Translations under genes and position numbers: made by a program
The notes under the pieces: generated by a model
The model's input: only the letters and a program-made list of their open reading frames with translations
Database searches by the model: none
What the model was told of the DNA's origin: nothing
Part shown: one piece after another, positions 61,944-64,000 of the stretch
Layout: the number at the start of each line of letters is the position of its first letter
Position numbering within the stretch: the first letter of the stretch is position 1
NCBI RefSeq assembly: GCF_000499845.2
Contig: NC_023759.2
Coordinates: forward strand, 24,023,067 to 24,087,066
Direction of reading: 5' to 3'
DNA: 64,000 nucleotides
DNA from: Phaseolus vulgaris
Lineage: Eukaryota; Streptophyta; Magnoliopsida; Fabales; Fabaceae

Positions 61944-64000
61944 TTATAAAGAAGCAGATGGGGTGGAGTTGGTTGAGTCTTCGGCGGGAACGACCTTTCC
62001 ATCTACTACTTCGTTGTTTAACGACACCATGCTGAGGTCGAGATCAGGGAATAGGCATGTGAATTGCTCCCGAGCGGCTTCGAATCCAGCAGTCAGAATC
62101 TGAGCAGAATTTAGCTTAAGTTCTTCAAACTGCCCTTGAAGTCCTTCAACCTGTTCCTTGAGCTCTTTGTTCTGCTGCTCCTGCTCTTCAACCTGTTTTC
62201 GGAGTTTTTCGTTGGTTTCTTGAGCATGGAGAAGGTCGTCAGTAACCTTCTTGGACTCTGTTTGAGCTTGGGCCAACTCGGCAACCATCTTCCCTTTCTC
62301 CTTGTTTGCCTCGGCGAGATCAGCCATGGCGTCGTCCCTCGCTTTTTCTACCTGCCCAAGTAGCTTCTCGCGGTCAATCGACCTCTGCTCCAGTTTTTGC
62401 ACCCTGGCGGCGTCAGCTTGAATGTGAGCCTCCAGGTCGCTCGCCTTGGTGCGCAAAGGCACGATCTTGCTTTCTAGTTCAACTTTCTCTTGGGCAAGTT
62501 CATGGACTTTGCGGCGAAGGTCAGCAGCTTCCTTGCGCACCAGCCTAAGCTCGGTACTTAGGGCATCCTCTACTCGGGAGTGTTCCATTTCCGCGAGCGT
62601 TAGGCTGAATGACACCTTCTCCACCTCAACCTTCATAGTGCTATTTTCAGTCTTGAGGTGGTAGAGATCGTCTTGAAGCCTCCTGGTGGAGCTCTCCACA
62701 GCCCTCGTTATGATCGATGGGATATCCTCTGCTATGGTTTTGAGTTTGGCAGTCAGAGGTTCCCACATCCTTGTGACTTCAAGGGAAAGGTTTGATGCTT
62801 GGAGAGGCGCCAGGGGGGCTTGTTGAGGGTTCTCGCCACCACCTTCCTTAGCAGGATTTTCAATGTTTGCTTCCTGGCGTGGCGACGCAACCGGGGATTC
62901 GGTAATTAGAATTGGAGAGGTGTGAGCAACCTCATCCCCGGTTGGAACGTTCTCTGCAGCTGAAGCGTTTGAAGGGGGGCCCCCTCCAGCTGAGATGTGA
63001 GGCGTAGAGGCACTTGGGGGGTCCTCCAGAAAGTTTGGCTCTTGAGCCTCAGCTGCTGGTGGCGCAGTGGCCAGTGGAGTTGCTTGGACTGGTGGTGTTG
63101 GCGATGAGGGAGGAGGAGCAGGTGTTGTTGGTGGTGTTGAAGCTGGAAGAGGGGGTGGGGCAGGTGGTGAAGGTGGTGCCACCCTTTTCCTCTTTGTAAC
63201 GAGGCCATCCTCAGTGACCTCGTCGTCCTCTTCCTCCTCCTCTTGGACGACTTGGGGGGCTTTTCGCTTTGGCCTCTTAAGGACCAGTTTCTTTCGCTGG
63301 GTGGGTTCCTTGGGCGGTGATCGCCCGTGAACGATAGCCTTCTCGACCGCCGAGTTAGGAACCGTCTGAGAACCGGTCGCCAACCCGTGGTTTCGGGCGA
63401 GCGCCTTCAAGTCGGCGAGCATGTTTTTACCCAGCATATTATCTGCATGAAACGAAAATGCATGAATTAGCTCAGAGAAGAAAGAGATGGGTGTATGAGG
63501 CAATGAAACAGCAAAACAGGTATATGCAGAAAAGGCAAAACCAAAGTCTTGTGCGTATCGCACAAGACGCCCAGAAACAGTATCAGAAGCAATATCAAAA
63601 CAAGAGTGTAGCGCCCTAACCTATTTGGAATTCTAGCTGGTCCTCAAAGAACTCGAAGGAGATCAGGGTGGGGGTCAGGAATGTTATGTTGGCATCCGAC
63701 ACCCTCTTCCAGAATAGGCAGAGGTCTCGGTCCAAAGCTTCCATGCTATCAGGACTTCTGGGCCTCCTGAAGCAGCTCTTGGAATCCTTTTTCCCCTTGT
63801 CCACCCAGTACAAGGGGAAACCGTCGAGAAGGGAAGTGTCTTTATCGTTTGCGCGAACCTGGATGAACTTCCCCTTCCAGTCCTTGTATGATTGCTGGAA
63901 GATGGTAAAAATGGATCTCCCAGCAATGGCATTCAGGCTGACCCACAGGCGGTCTCCTGGGTGCTTGGCCTAAAAAAGAAACAAAAACACGTCCACCGAC
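61944..64000 (-). CDS. Tat-C antisense spliced gene, 5' end beyond window
   Basis: Exon 2 is 63442-61944 (stop TAA) and fully open: NMLGKNMLADLKALA, KKLVLKRPKRKAPQVVQ and KRKRVAPP basic clusters (NLS-like), about 130 Pro/Ser-rich residues, then about 280 residues of heptad-rich coiled coil (QVEKARDDAMADLAEANKE) and a conserved LDLSMVSLNNEVVDGKVVP end. Intron 63620-63443 is GT-AG. Exon 1 runs from beyond 64000 to 63621, with [17 protein letters not shown] and [17 protein letters not shown]. It contains one in-frame TAG at about 63974-63972. Exon 2 is far better preserved than expected for a dead element. A nuclear coiled-coil role is inferred only. Confidence 0.78.

Larger units (their letters stand above)
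54640..64000 (+). mobile_element. Tat-C: Tat-clade retrotransposon, 5' LTR missing, continues beyond window
   Basis: The sequence joins the element just downstream of the PBS (CCCATCCACAGCGTGAGTTC matches Tat-B near 41713). It then shows gag-pol, tandem repeats and the antisense gene, still unfinished at 64000. It is the best preserved copy: gag to INT is one frame of 1818 codons with two stops and no frameshift. It diverges moderately from A and B, especially in the antisense gene. Confidence 0.92.

Noticed and set aside
1..64000. tRNA, rRNA or microRNA genes, bacterial genes, organelle insertions
   Set aside because: None seen by inspection. The only tRNA-related sequences are retrotransposon primer binding sites. 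A covariance-model scan was not possible.

Overview
This is plant nuclear DNA, most likely from a phaseoloid legume such as Phaseolus, Vigna or a relative. The evidence is one intron-rich plant leucine/homocitrate-synthase-family gene with GT-AG introns, plus plant-type Ty3/gypsy Tat and Athila retrotransposons, a Ty1/copia element, a CACTA (En/Spm) transposon, and AT-rich introns next to GC-richer transposon DNA. The legume assignment rests on recall of the N56/FEN1-like gene and of a dispersed repeat (4848-5279) that I associate with Fabaceae. I ran no search.

The only apparently functional host gene is on the minus strand from 29634 to 3643. It has twelve exons with canonical splice sites, no internal stop and matching phases throughout, and encodes a 548-residue 2-isopropylmalate synthase/homocitrate synthase-type enzyme close to legume nodulin N56/FEN1. 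Two introns are swollen by nested transposons. Intron 8 (4694-9568) holds two rearranged copia units that share one LTR, and that LTR carries a solo LTR. Intron 1 (11084-29119, 18 kb) holds a NET1-like coiled-coil gene fragment and an Athila-like element. The Athila gag is split by a complete Tat element (Tat-A, 12917-26757, target duplication ATCCC), whose gag is in turn split by another solo LTR (23402-24692, target duplication GGTCG).

Upstream of the gene, 30377-34737 is a damaged partial duplication of its promoter and first exon, opened by two solo LTRs with perfect 5-bp target duplications and followed by a tandem duplication and a compound LTR. Next come an unassigned stretch (34738-36383) and a decayed CACTA element (36384-40862) with a TNP2-like transposase and a Ulp1/C48-like second gene. 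Two further Tat elements follow on the plus strand: Tat-B (40863-53614, 5' LTR truncated) and Tat-C (54640 to beyond the window end, 5' LTR lost).

The three Tat copies share one layout: LTR, PBS, one gag-PR-RT-RNaseH-second (archaeal-type) RNaseH-INT frame, a 37-bp tandem-repeat 3' region, and an oppositely oriented spliced gene. That antisense gene has a CT-rich leader, a probable 5'-UTR intron, a coding intron conserved in all three copies, a PF04195-like first exon, and a second exon with basic NLS-like clusters and a long coiled coil. It is the most interesting element-borne feature here. Nonsense mutations in the element genes are strikingly biased to CAG-to-TAG, as expected from CHG cytosine methylation followed by deamination.
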